A stretch of DNA of 37,942 nucleotides from Pseudomonadota bacterium (GTDB taxonomy: Bacteria; Pseudomonadota; Gammaproteobacteria; Burkholderiales; Burkholderiaceae_C), in NCBI GenBank assembly GCA_029561195.1, contig JAKQJK010000072.1, forward strand, positions 1-37,942, given 5' to 3'. A model generated the notes under the pieces. That model was not told the origin of the DNA, did not search any database, and saw only the letters and a program-made list of their open reading frames with translations. Shown one piece after another: positions 17,262-26,144 of this stretch. A program made the position numbers and the translations under genes. Every line of letters starts with the position of its first letter. Position 1 is the stretch's first letter.

Positions 17262-18188
17262 ATGACTTCCTTTGCCTTTCTATCCAACAACGCTTTCATG
17301 AAAGCACCACCTGCTGCGTCTGGCACACCCTTTGCAGTTGCAGGTATCGCCTGGGACGGCAGTGTGACCAATCGCCCCGGTGCGCGTTTTGGGCCACGAG
17401 CCATTCGTGAGGCCAGCCACATGTTGTGTGATGGCATTCACCCCCATTTCAATGTCTCGCCTGAGGGTGTATTGGGCGACGCGGGCGATCTGGCATTGCC
17501 CAACACGAGTCTTGAATCGATGCGCGCTGCCATGATGCCCCAAGTTAGTGAGTTGATACGTGCTCATCACATGGCCTGGATTGGTGGCGATCACTCCATT
17601 ACCCTCCCATTGTTGCGGGCCTATAAGGCCTGGCTCGGCAAGCCGCTCGCAGTGATCCATTTCGATGCTCATTGCGATACCTGGAAGGACCATTTTGCGG
17701 AGCCAAGTGGGCATGGAACCTGGGTTTATGAAGCCATTCAGGAAGGCTTGGTTATCAAGGAATGCGTCACGCAGCTCGGCATTCGCTCAAGCGGTGTTCG
17801 CGAGGCGAGGGAGTACGTGCAGGATCAGGGCGGTCAGATATTTTCGGCGCGGCAGTTGCGGGGGCTGGTGAATGCCTCCCAGCTTGATCCGGTGATTTCT
17901 GCCATCAAGACCCGATTGGCGATGCACGGTAACCCGCCGGTCTACCTGAGTCTCGATATAGATTGCCTGGATCCGGCGTTCGCTCCCGGTACGGGAACCC
18001 CGGAACCCGGAGGCCTCTCCTCCAATCAGGTTTTGACCTTTCTGGAAGAAATGGCTGACCTGCCGTTTGTAGGCATGGATTGCGTGGAGGTGTCGCCACC
18101 ATATGACCATGCCGAACTCAGCAGTCAGGCGGCAGCGGCATTTTTGTGGACCTATTTGTGTGGACGTCGGGTGGCTTTTGGCAAGTGA
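17262..18188 (+). CDS. Agmatinase / guanidinobutyrase-like ureohydrolase
   Basis: Mn-dependent hydrolase that releases urea from a guanidino compound, 308 residues. Metal ligands are present in the standard motifs: GGDHS (D110, H111), DAHCD (D135, H137, D139) and LDIDCLDPAFAPGTGTPEPGG (D232, D234). Agmatine to putrescine (SpeB) fits the surrounding putrescine genes. 4-guanidinobutyrate to GABA (GbuA) or guanidinopropionate hydrolysis are alternatives that the sequence does not separate. It starts 11 nt after puuB, so the two are co-transcribed. A second ATG at 17298 is possible. The gene ends 14 nt from the convergent mocR-type gene. Confidence 0.87.
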   Translation: MTSFAFLSNNAFMKAPPAASGTPFAVAGIAWDGSVTNRPGARFGPRAIREASHMLCDGIHPHFNVSPEGVLGDAGDLALPNTSLESMRAAMMPQVSELIRAHHMAWIGGDHSITLPLLRAYKAWLGKPLAVIHFDAHCDTWKDHFAEPSGHGTWVYEAIQEGLVIKECVTQLGIRSSGVREAREYVQDQGGQIFSARQLRGLVNASQLDPVISAIKTRLAMHGNPPVYLSLDIDCLDPAFAPGTGTPEPGGLSSNQVLTFLEEMADLPFVGMDCVEVSPPYDHAELSSQAAAAFLWTYLCGRRVAFGK

Positions 18189-18202
18189 GTTATTTCCTCA
18201 CC

Positions 18203-19687
18203 TCACCGTTTCGGAGTTTTCTCCGACCGCGCCAAATAGCTACTGATGGTTTGGGCCAGTAAGGGGCCGTACCGGGCAATGTCGTCAAGCGGCGCGTACC
18301 CGTAGCCGATGACCAGTCCCTTAATGTCCTTGCGCTCCAGGCAATAGGCCGAAAGCGGGCGCACGATCATCCCGAGTTCGCCAACTCGACTGGCCAGAGC
18401 CTGATCGTTGACTGTGTTTGGCAGATGCAGGCACAGGTGCAATCCTTGTTCGGCGCCGCTGATGTGTGCGCTGGAGCCGAGGCATGGTTTGAGTGCCGCC
18501 AGCAATGTGCGCCTGCGTTCGGCGTAGCTCTGCCGCGCGCGCCGCAACGCGCTTGCAAAGTGCCCCATTTCAATGAACTCGGCAAGGGCGGCTTGCAGCG
18601 GCATTTGTCCGGGGCGGTTGAGGTCGTAGTGCGCCTGCTTAAAAGGATCCCCTAATTTCCTGGGAATAACCAGGTATCCCAACTTGAGGCCGGGATACAG
18701 CACTTTGGAAAACGAGCCAAGGTACAAAACCCGCTGGTCCTTGTCCAGGCCAGCCAGTGACGAAAGTGGTGGGCCGGTGAACCGAAATTCGCTGTCGTAA
18801 TCATCCTCCAGGACCCAGGCGCCGTGCCGGCGTGCGATATCCAGCAGTTGGTGGCGTCGCGATAGGGACATAACCGCCCCGGTCGGGTATTGATGGGAGG
18901 GTGTGACGTAAATCAGCTTGGGCAGTGCGGTCTCGTCTGCAGCCTTGGGGGCAATCCCCTGGTCGTCAACCGGGACTGCATGGATCTTCAATCCAGTAGC
19001 CATGAAAGCTTTCACGGCGCCCCAATACGCAGGGTCCTCCATCCAGACTGTATCGCCATGATCCGCCAGCAATTGGGCGCAGAGCTCTAGCGACTGCTGT
19101 GTGCCACTGGTGATGATGACCTGATCAGCGTCTACTGGCACACTTCGGAACACACGCAGGTAGTCTGCAACAGCCCGGCGCAATGGTGCGTAGCCACCCA
19201 TATGGCTGTAATCCAGCATTTCGGGATATGTCATCCGCCAGTGCTTGTTTTGAAGTCGCTGCCACAGGGCGACGGGGAACGCGCTGAAGTCTGCAATGCC
19301 TGAGGTGAAGGGCTGGACTTCCAGTTGCGTTGCGCAATACACGGTCGACAAGGCGAGACCTCGACGTGACAGTCTGGCAATTTGGCTGATGCGGGCGAGT
19401 CGTCGGCGGGTAACCGGCTTGGGAACCGTGTCGTTCACATAGGTGCCACTGCCTATCCGACAGATCAAATAGCCTTCGACGCTGAGCTGGTTGATAGCCG
19501 CTACGACCGTATTTCGGGAAAGCCCCAAGTCCTGACTTAGCTCCCGGCTGGAAGGCAGGCGGTCACCTGAACCCAATTTGCCATCCAGTATTGCACCGCG
19601 AAGAGCCTCATAGAGCCGCCTGTGTAGCGGAAGGTTCTTTTCAGTGCCAAGGCGCACTATTTCCGTGAGCAAGAGTTCTGACAACAC
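18203..19687 (-). CDS. MocR-family (GntR/aminotransferase fusion) regulator
   Basis: Transcription factor of 494 residues combining an N-terminal GntR winged helix (about 20-85; GDRLPSSRELSQDLGLSRNTVVAAINQL) with a class-I aminotransferase-like domain (about 125-485). The domain carries the PLP-lysine motif LGSFSKVLYPG (K328) and the YDSEFRF region. Such proteins (GabR, PdxR, TauR) use PLP to sense amino compounds. Here it lies divergent to the PuuA-like gene, so control of the polyamine cluster by putrescine or GABA is likely. The start is a GTG at 19687 with GGA seven bases upstream; a TTG directly follows as an alternative. No PuuR-type repressor is seen in the window. Confidence 0.9.
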   Translation of the reverse strand: MLSELLLTEIVRLGTEKNLPLHRRLYEALRGAILDGKLGSGDRLPSSRELSQDLGLSRNTVVAAINQLSVEGYLICRIGSGTYVNDTVPKPVTRRRLARISQIARLSRRGLALSTVYCATQLEVQPFTSGIADFSAFPVALWQRLQNKHWRMTYPEMLDYSHMGGYAPLRRAVADYLRVFRSVPVDADQVIITSGTQQSLELCAQLLADHGDTVWMEDPAYWGAVKAFMATGLKIHAVPVDDQGIAPKAADETALPKLIYVTPSHQYPTGAVMSLSRRHQLLDIARRHGAWVLEDDYDSEFRFTGPPLSSLAGLDKDQRVLYLGSFSKVLYPGLKLGYLVIPRKLGDPFKQAHYDLNRPGQMPLQAALAEFIEMGHFASALRRARQSYAERRRTLLAALKPCLGSSAHISGAEQGLHLCLHLPNTVNDQALASRVGELGMIVRPLSAYCLERKDIKGLVIGYGYAPLDDIARYGPLLAQTISSYLARSEKTPKR

Positions 19688-19706
19688 TGTTTTATCCGGT
19701 TTTTAA

Positions 19707-19737
19707 GTGGCCCTATCAAATTGCCACAACTGGCCCT
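19707..19737. promoter_or_regulatory. Candidate MocR operator in the mocR-puuA intergenic region
   Basis: TGGCCCT occurs twice in direct orientation (19708-19714 and 19731-19737, 23 nt apart, about two helical turns). An inverted pair GTGGC/GCCAC spans 19707-19727. MocR regulators such as GabR bind direct repeats near the divergent promoter. A TTGATA (minus strand) overlaps the site and could be the -35 of the regulator gene. The rest of 19738-19904 shows no clear structure apart from the AGGAGG ribosome site of the next gene. Confidence 0.45.
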
Positions 19738-19904
19738 TATTTTGAACCAATTTCACGCAGACAATGCGTCGAAGAATTAGAGTACTACTGGAAAGCCCAG
19801 GCCACACTCCTGAATTCCCGGGGTCCGGCAGATGGCGTTATGCTGGCTGACAAGATCGGCCCAATTTGGTTAGGTTGCTGCGGACCGCAGTCAGGAGGAA
19901 ATAC

Positions 19905-21272
19905 ATGAGCGACGGAAAAGTGATGAATTTCAATGACTTGGAGCAGTGGCTCAACGAGCGCCGCGTCACGGAAGTTGAATGTCTCGTACCCGATTTGACC
20001 GGCGTTGCTCGAGGAAAGATTTTGCCTCGCGCCAAGTTTACGGAAGATCGCGGTATGCGGCTTCCTCAAGCTATCGTGGCAATGGGTGTCACGGGCGAGT
20101 TCCCTGAAAGTGGCCCCTACTACGACGTCATTGACCCGACCGACAAAGATATGCAACTGCGCCCGGACCCCTCAACGGTTCGGATTGTCCCTTGGGCAAC
20201 AGACCCCACCGCACAGGTCATTCATGATTGCTTTGACCATCAGGGTAATTTGGTGCCGTTTGCTCCCCGCAGTGTGCTGCGCCGCGTGTGTGACTTGTTT
20301 GCTGCGGAAAACCTGCAACCGATTGTGGCGCCCGAGCTGGAGTTTTACCTTACCGCACGAAACACCGACCCCAACACTTTGCTGCGTGCGCCAGTGGGCC
20401 GAAGCGGCCGGGCGGAGACATCTCGCCAAGCCTATAGCATCGATGCCGTTAATGAGTTCGATCCCTTGTTCGAAGAGATATACGACTACAGCGACAAGAT
20501 GGAGTTGAACGTCGACACACTGATCCACGAGGTTGGTGCTGGTCAAATGGAAATCAACTTTTTCCATGCGCAGCCGTTGGGGCTGGCGGACGAGGTTTTC
20601 TTTTTCAAACGTACGGTTCGAGAAGCGGCGCTGCGGCACGACATGTATGCGACATTCATGGCCAAACCGATCGCTGGAGAACCTGGCAGTGCCATGCATG
20701 TCCATCAAAGTATCTTGAGTACGTTGACGGGCAAGAATATCTTTAGTAACGAGGACGGTTCGCCATCCGAGGCATTCATGCACTACATAGGTGGGTTGCA
20801 GCGTTACATTCCGGCTGCGATGGTGCTGGTTGCGCCTTATGTGAACAGCTATCGCCGGTTGTCACGCAATACTGCTGCCCCTATCAATATTGAATGGGGT
20901 TACGACAACCGGACTGTCGGTATTCGTTCACCAATTTCGTCTCCAGAAGCCCGTCGTGTGGAAAACAGGGTCATTGGGGCTGATGCAAATCCCTATGTGG
21001 CATTGGCGATGACGCTGGCTTGCGGTTATCTCGGGCTCAAGAACAAGATCAAGCCGAAAGCTGAGATGAAGGGAGACGCGTATTTATCTCCCTATTCGCT
21101 GCCACGCAGCTTGGGCGAGGCGCTTGACTGGTTACGTCGTGAGTCCGATCTGCATGAGGTGCTGGGCAAGGAATTCATCACGGTGTATTCAGAGATCAAA
21201 GAACTGGAGTTTGATGAATTTATGAAGGTCATTTCACCTTGGGAGCGGGAGCACCTGCTTCTGCATGTTTGA
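19905..21272 (+). CDS. puuA: Glutamine synthetase family protein, gamma-glutamylputrescine synthetase (PuuA)-like
   Basis: ATP-dependent ligase joining glutamate to putrescine, 455 residues, cytoplasmic. Active-site elements of the GS fold are all visible: PELEFYL (E144, E146), HEVGAGQMEINF, GSAMHVHQS, NSYRRL, YDNRTVGIR and RVENRVIGADANPYVALA. The last two follow the E. coli PuuA pattern rather than housekeeping GlnA, which has RIEFRFPDP. The start is the ATG at 19905, directly behind a strong AGGAGG, not the upstream TTG at 19866. It is divergent from the MocR gene and followed after 33 nt by a putrescine aminotransferase, so it probably leads the long polyamine operon. Confidence 0.85.
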   Translation: MSDGKVMNFNDLEQWLNERRVTEVECLVPDLTGVARGKILPRAKFTEDRGMRLPQAIVAMGVTGEFPESGPYYDVIDPTDKDMQLRPDPSTVRIVPWATDPTAQVIHDCFDHQGNLVPFAPRSVLRRVCDLFAAENLQPIVAPELEFYLTARNTDPNTLLRAPVGRSGRAETSRQAYSIDAVNEFDPLFEEIYDYSDKMELNVDTLIHEVGAGQMEINFFHAQPLGLADEVFFFKRTVREAALRHDMYATFMAKPIAGEPGSAMHVHQSILSTLTGKNIFSNEDGSPSEAFMHYIGGLQRYIPAAMVLVAPYVNSYRRLSRNTAAPINIEWGYDNRTVGIRSPISSPEARRVENRVIGADANPYVALAMTLACGYLGLKNKIKPKAEMKGDAYLSPYSLPRSLGEALDWLRRESDLHEVLGKEFITVYSEIKELEFDEFMKVISPWEREHLLLHV

Positions 21273-21305
21273 GCGACGCATCTGATCCACCAGTAGGAGT
21301 CCATC

Positions 21306-22745
21306 ATGAATACATCAACCCTGATTGCGCCGCCCGCGCTGGTACGTCGCGCCGAGCAACTCGACACCAAGGCCGTGCAGGCGCTTGACAGTGCGCACTT
21401 CATTCATCCCTTCACCGACCATGGTGACCTTGCCACGCGTGGCTCGCGCGTAATTACGCGCGCCGACAACATCTACATATGGGATTCTGAGGGTCACAAA
21501 ATTCTCGACGCCATGAGTGGGTTATGGTGCGTCAATGCCGGCTATGGCCGTAAGGAGCTGGCTGACGCCGCCTATCAGCAGATGATGACTCTGCCGTTTT
21601 ATAACAGCTTCTTCCAGACCACCAACGTGCCGGCAGTGCAACTGGCTACCAAGCTGGCTTCGCTAGCGCCTGAGGTGGGTGGACGAAAGTTCGAGCACGT
21701 ATTTTTCTCCAGTAGCGGTTCCGAAAGCAATGACACCAATGTTCGCATGGTGCGCCGCTATTGGGACCTGCTGGGACAGCCACAACGCAAAGTGGTCATC
21801 AGCCGTCACAATGCGTACCACGGTTCTACGATGGCTGGAGCCTCACTGGGTGGCATGAGTGGCATGCACGCGCAGGGTGATCTTCCCATTCCGAACATTA
21901 CTCACGTCGAGCAGCCCTATTTCTTTGAGAATGCGTTGCCAGGTGAAAGTGAGTCAGACTTTGGTCTCCGTACCGCGCGCAGTCTGGAGGACAAAATCCT
22001 CGAGCTGGGTGCCGACAAGGTTGCAGCCTTCATAGCAGAGCCAGTGCAGGGGGCCGGTGGCGTGATCATCCCGCCCGCCACCTATTGGCCAGAGATTCAG
22101 CGTATCGTCGATAAGTACGGCATCCTGCTGATCTCCGATGAGGTGATCTGCGCTTTTGGTCGCTTGGGGCACTGGTTTGCGTACGAAAAGTTCGGCTATA
22201 GGCCAGACCTCATTACCTTTGCCAAAGGTGTTACCAGCGGGTATATCCCGTTGGGTGGGGTGATGGTGGGCGACCGCGTTGCCCGAGTGTTGATAGACAA
22301 AGGTGGCGAGTTTAATCATGGGTATACCTACAGCGGGCACCCGGTGGCTTGCGCGGTGGCGCTGGCGAATATTGAGCTTATGGAGCGTGAGAACCTGGTT
22401 GGGCGCGTCCGGGAAGAGGTAGGCCCGTACCTGGCGAAGCAGTTTGAGCGGCTGATTCAACACCCTTTAGTGGGTGAGGCCAAAACCTGCGGTTTCGTGG
22501 CCGGGCTGGTAATCGTGAAGAACAAAGCCACGAGAGAAATGTTCGACCCTTCCCTCTCGGTGGGTATGATTTGCCGCGGCTTCTGCTTCAATAATGGCCT
22601 GATCATGCGGGCCGTAGGTGATCGAATGATCATTGCACCGCCATTGGTGATGACGAACGCCGACATTGATGACATGATGCGGTTAATCCAACGGGCACTT
22701 GACCTCACATTGCAGGAATTGAGGAATAAAGGTATCTGTTCTTAA
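21306..22745 (+). CDS. spuC: Class-III aminotransferase, putrescine-pyruvate type (SpuC-like)
   Basis: PLP enzyme of 479 residues that would transfer the amino group of putrescine (or another polyamine) to pyruvate, giving 4-aminobutyraldehyde. The N-terminal HFIHPFTDHGDLATRGSRVI and MSGLWCVNAGYGRKEL are typical of the omega-aminotransferase/SpuC group. The PLP lysine is K307 in LITFAKGVTSGY; SDEVICAFGRLG holds the aspartate that contacts the pyridine nitrogen. The ATG at 21306 follows AGGAG. With puuA it gives the cluster a second entry route for putrescine. Other amine substrates, such as cadaverine or beta-alanine, are possible. Confidence 0.85.
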   Translation: MNTSTLIAPPALVRRAEQLDTKAVQALDSAHFIHPFTDHGDLATRGSRVITRADNIYIWDSEGHKILDAMSGLWCVNAGYGRKELADAAYQQMMTLPFYNSFFQTTNVPAVQLATKLASLAPEVGGRKFEHVFFSSSGSESNDTNVRMVRRYWDLLGQPQRKVVISRHNAYHGSTMAGASLGGMSGMHAQGDLPIPNITHVEQPYFFENALPGESESDFGLRTARSLEDKILELGADKVAAFIAEPVQGAGGVIIPPATYWPEIQRIVDKYGILLISDEVICAFGRLGHWFAYEKFGYRPDLITFAKGVTSGYIPLGGVMVGDRVARVLIDKGGEFNHGYTYSGHPVACAVALANIELMERENLVGRVREEVGPYLAKQFERLIQHPLVGEAKTCGFVAGLVIVKNKATREMFDPSLSVGMICRGFCFNNGLIMRAVGDRMIIAPPLVMTNADIDDMMRLIQRALDLTLQELRNKGICS

Positions 22746-22837
22746 ATCCTATAATTGTTTTGGTCTGATTTTTGCTAGTCCCGTAAAGGGCATTTTTTTC
22801 TCTTTTCTAACTTTTCTTTAATGGAGTGACGAACATC

Positions 22838-24001
22838 ATGAACAAGTACCTGTGGTCGTTTGCGCTGTCAGCCGTCGTTTTGGCTGGCTGCGGGAAAAAA
22901 GAGGAGCCACCAGCGCCCGTAGCTGCGCCAGCCCCAGCCGCAAGCGCACCTGCAGCAGTAGCCGTGAATTCGGAAGAGAAAATACTCAATATTTACAACT
23001 GGCCAGACTATGTACCCGAGGGCATGATCGCTGCCTTTGAAAAGGAATCGGGCATTAAGGTCAATTACGACACGTTCGAAACCAACGAAGCCCTGCATGC
23101 CAAGCTGGTGGCCGGCAATTCTGGCTATGACATCGTGGTACCAGGCACCGTGTTTGCAAAGCCTCAGATTGAGGGTGGTTTGTTGCAGCCGCTGGACAAG
23201 TCCAAAATTCCGAACTTGGCGAACCTGGACCCAGCCATCATGACGGTATTGGCCAAGGCTGACCCTGATAACAAACACCTGGTTCCTTGGGCTTGGGGTT
23301 TTACTACGGTGGGCATCAACAAAACCAAGGTTGAAAAAGCTCTGGGCAAGATGCCGATGCCGGAAAATGCGTGGGATCTGGTGTTCAAGCCAGAATATAC
23401 GAGCAAGCTGAAATCTTGCGGAATCGCCTATCTGGATTCTCCGACCGAAATCATTCCGGTGGCACTGCACTATATTGGCAAGGATGCCTATTCGAACGAT
23501 CCGGCCGACTACAAGGCCGCCAATGAGATGCTGTCCAAGGTGCGAAAAGATGTACGTTTGTTCAGCTCAACCATGATTGACGATATCGCCGGAGGTAAAG
23601 CCTGCGTTGCTATTGGCTGGTCGGGTGACGTCAATATTGCCGCTGGCCGTGCCAAGGAAAACAAATCCAAGGACGTGATTGAGGCATTGTTGCCCAGCAC
23701 TGGTGCGTTGATTTTTGCTGACACCATGGCCGTAACCAAAGATGCCAAGCATCCCAACAATGCTGCTGCCTTTATTGACTTCTATCTGCGTGCTGAAAAT
23801 GCCGCACTGATGTCTAACGAAATGAACTATCCAACTGGCAATAAAGCGGCGATGGACAAGATCAAACCCGAGATTGCGGGCAATAAGACCATTTTCGTCG
23901 AGTCAGACTATTTTGCAAAAATGATCCCACCAAGCAGCTTTACCAATGAGGCTCGTGAAGCCATGGCTAACGCATATAACAGCTTCAAGAAAGGCAAATA
24001 A
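22838..24001 (+). CDS. potF: Polyamine ABC transporter substrate-binding lipoprotein (PotF-like)
   Basis: Polyamine-binding protein, 387 residues. The N-terminus MNKYLWSFALSAVVLAGC is a lipoprotein signal with LAGC lipobox (Cys18), followed by a Pro/Ala-rich linker to about residue 45. E. coli PotF is instead a free periplasmic protein. The body follows PotF (NIYNWPDYVPEGMIAAFEKESGIKV; LQPLDKSKIPNLANLDP; LKSCGIAYLDSP; IGWSGDVNIAAGRAKE). Compared with E. coli PotF, the ligand residues W (NWPD), E (SPTE), WxGD and D (FAD) are kept. The NWS serine is proline and the VPS serine is glycine, so specificity may differ. I take the ATG at 22838; a GTG 12 nt earlier is in frame. GGAG lies 11 nt upstream of the ATG. 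Confidence 0.88.
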   Translation: MNKYLWSFALSAVVLAGCGKKEEPPAPVAAPAPAASAPAAVAVNSEEKILNIYNWPDYVPEGMIAAFEKESGIKVNYDTFETNEALHAKLVAGNSGYDIVVPGTVFAKPQIEGGLLQPLDKSKIPNLANLDPAIMTVLAKADPDNKHLVPWAWGFTTVGINKTKVEKALGKMPMPENAWDLVFKPEYTSKLKSCGIAYLDSPTEIIPVALHYIGKDAYSNDPADYKAANEMLSKVRKDVRLFSSTMIDDIAGGKACVAIGWSGDVNIAAGRAKENKSKDVIEALLPSTGALIFADTMAVTKDAKHPNNAAAFIDFYLRAENAALMSNEMNYPTGNKAAMDKIKPEIAGNKTIFVESDYFAKMIPPSSFTNEAREAMANAYNSFKKGK

Positions 24002-24026
24002 GCCTTCTGGCGTTTAGCCAAAAACT

Positions 24027-24067
24027 AGGCTGTTTGTACTTTCCGTATAAACAGCCTTTTTGTTTTT
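24027..24067 (+). terminator. Intrinsic terminator between potF and potG
   Basis: Perfect 9-bp stem AGGCTGTTT / AAACAGCCT with 13-nt loop, followed by TTTTGTTTTTT. Placed inside the transport operon, it probably lowers expression of the membrane parts relative to the binding protein. No separate promoter for potG is obvious in the 27 nt that follow. Confidence 0.8.
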
Positions 24068-24094
24068 TGACATTCAACTTAACGAGGTTCACTC

Positions 24095-25198
24095 ATGGCA
24101 GAGGCTGGTCCAAAGGAAGGTTACCTGGTCACCGAGAAACTGGTCAAACGCTTTGATGAGGCCGTGGCCGTGGACGAGGTCTCCCTCTCCATTGGGAAAG
24201 GCGAGATATTTGCGCTGCTAGGTAGTTCAGGCTGTGGCAAGTCGACCCTGCTACGCATGCTTGCCGGCTTTGAAAAGCCGACTTCAGGCCGCATTTTGTT
24301 GGGTGGGCAGGACGTCGCACGAATGCAGCCCTATGAGCGACCGGTCAATATGATGTTTCAGTCTTACGCGCTGTTCCCGCATCTCAACATTTGGGAAAAC
24401 GTCGCGTTTGGACTCAAGCGGGAAGGGTTGCCAAAATCAGAGGTGAAGCAGCGTACGGATGAGATGCTGGGTCTGGTTCAGCTCACCCCTTACGCCAAGC
24501 GTAAGCCTCACCAACTCTCAGGTGGTCAGCAGCAGCGCGTGGCGCTGGCACGCAGTTTAGCCAAAAAACCCAAACTCCTTCTGCTGGATGAACCACTCGG
24601 CGCGCTAGATAAGAAGTTGCGTGAGCAGACTCAGTTCGAGCTTGTGAACATCATCGAAAGCGTAGGCGTTACGGTAGTGATGGTCACCCATGATCAGGAA
24701 GAGGCCATGACCATGGCCAGCCGCATCGCAATCATGAGCAAAGGTCGGGTACTGCAGGTGGGTACGCCGGAAGAAATCTACGAGCATCCCAAAAATCGCT
24801 TTGTGGCGGACTTCATCGGCAACGTCAACCTCTTCGCCGGAAAACTTAGCATTGACGAGCCGGATCACTGCGCTGCCGAGACTGGTATCGGTGTAATTCA
24901 CGTAGGCCACGGGGTCAGCGGGACGCTTAATATGCCCGTGTCGATAGCGGTTCGTCCTGAAAAGATCGAGATCAGCAAGCAGGCTCCCGACGCAGTTGGT
25001 CCAAACCTGTTCAAAGGCAGGGTCAAGGAAATCGGTTACCTGGGCTCATACAACACCTATATCGTGGTTGCCAGCGATGGAATGAAGGTCAAGATCACCG
25101 AAGCGAATACTTCGCGCCAAGACCTCTCGGGCATCACTTGGGAAGACGAAGTCTTCTTCTGGTGGAGCGACGGCGCTGGTGTGGTGTTGCGCGACTGA
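24095..25198 (+). CDS. potG: Polyamine ABC transporter ATP-binding protein (PotG-like)
   Basis: Cytoplasmic ATPase, 367 residues. Walker A GSSGCGKST is at 43-51, the Q-loop is in MMFQSYALFPHL, the signature LSGGQQQRV is at 141-149, Walker B LLLLDEP is at 161-167, and the H-loop is His199 (VTHDQEE). The C-terminal TOBE-type regulatory region (about 240-367) contains SIAVRPEKIEI. The length is near E. coli PotG (377). It lies 18 nt upstream of potH. Confidence 0.92.
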   Translation: MAEAGPKEGYLVTEKLVKRFDEAVAVDEVSLSIGKGEIFALLGSSGCGKSTLLRMLAGFEKPTSGRILLGGQDVARMQPYERPVNMMFQSYALFPHLNIWENVAFGLKREGLPKSEVKQRTDEMLGLVQLTPYAKRKPHQLSGGQQQRVALARSLAKKPKLLLLDEPLGALDKKLREQTQFELVNIIESVGVTVVMVTHDQEEAMTMASRIAIMSKGRVLQVGTPEEIYEHPKNRFVADFIGNVNLFAGKLSIDEPDHCAAETGIGVIHVGHGVSGTLNMPVSIAVRPEKIEISKQAPDAVGPNLFKGRVKEIGYLGSYNTYIVVASDGMKVKITEANTSRQDLSGITWEDEVFFWWSDGAGVVLRD

Positions 25199-25216
25199 CC
25201 GCCCAAGGAGATCACT

Positions 25217-26131
25217 GTGGCCTCCCACTTTCCCATACCCGGCAAACGCTTCGTCATTGGAGTTCCTTACGCTTGGCTTTTCGTCTTTTTCTTCCTGCCT
25301 TTCCTGATCCTGCTATACATCAGCTTCGTGGACATGGGGGAGAGCATCAACCCATTTAAGCCTATCTGGGACCCCCAAACTGGCATCCTTAGTCTGAAAT
25401 ATGAGAATTACTGGACGATCTTTCGCGATGGCGAAGGCGGTGATCTTTTTAAGACGATCTACATCGAGGCCTACTTGCGCTCCATCTGGTACGCCTTTTG
25501 GACTGCCCTGCTTTGCCTGCTGATTGGCTACCCGTTTGCCTATTTCATTGCACGCTCGCCAGCCAGTGTGCGACCGGCACTTCTAATGATGGTGATGCTG
25601 CCGTTCTGGACCTCGTTTTTGCTTCGTGTTTATGCATGGAAGGGAATCCTGGCCGATCAGGGCGTTCTGAACCAGATCCTTATGGGCCTGGGGATCACCA
25701 ACGAGCCGATCCAGATGCTGTACACCAACGTGTCCATGCTGGTGGGAATGACATACGTCTACCTGCCGTTCATGGTATTGCCACTTTATGCCAACCTGGT
25801 AAAGATGGACGTTCGTTTGCTGGAGGCTGCCTACGACCTCGGAACGACGCCATTTAAAGCATTCTGGCTGGTCACGGTTCCTCTCTCCAAAGCGGGGATC
25901 ATTGCTGGCTTTATGCTGGTGTTCATACCTGCCGTGGGGGAATTCGTGATTCCCTCTTTGCTTGGCGGTCCGGAAAATATCATGATCGGGCGAGTGGTCT
26001 GGGACGAAATGTTTACCAGCAACAACTGGCCACGTGCTACCGCATTGGCCGTCGTGATGATCGCGTTGATCATCGTCCCGCTGGCCATCTACTACCACTT
26101 TACCGGCGATGCAGCCGAGCCAAGAAAGTAA
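25217..26131 (+). CDS. potH: Polyamine ABC transporter permease (PotH-like)
   Basis: Inner-membrane permease, 304 residues, six membrane segments beginning VPYAWLFVFFFLPFLILLYIS. The stretch GYPFAYFIARSP and the EAA-type loop LLEAAYDLGTTPFKAFWLVTVPLS are typical of PotB/PotH. It uses a GTG start at 25217 with AAGGAG seven bases upstream. Works with PotI. Confidence 0.92.
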   Translation: MASHFPIPGKRFVIGVPYAWLFVFFFLPFLILLYISFVDMGESINPFKPIWDPQTGILSLKYENYWTIFRDGEGGDLFKTIYIEAYLRSIWYAFWTALLCLLIGYPFAYFIARSPASVRPALLMMVMLPFWTSFLLRVYAWKGILADQGVLNQILMGLGITNEPIQMLYTNVSMLVGMTYVYLPFMVLPLYANLVKMDVRLLEAAYDLGTTPFKAFWLVTVPLSKAGIIAGFMLVFIPAVGEFVIPSLLGGPENIMIGRVVWDEMFTSNNWPRATALAVVMIALIIVPLAIYYHFTGDAAEPRK

Positions 26132-26144
26132 GGGACCAGAGATC

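Noticed and set aside
18185-18201. GTGAG/CTCAC pair between the convergent ureohydrolase and MocR genes
   Set aside because: Five-base stem with no T-run; chance is likely and no terminator can be supported.
22770-22800. Possible terminator after spuC (CCC-GTAAA-GGG then T-run)
   Set aside because: The stem is only three G-C pairs; too weak to call although a T-run follows.
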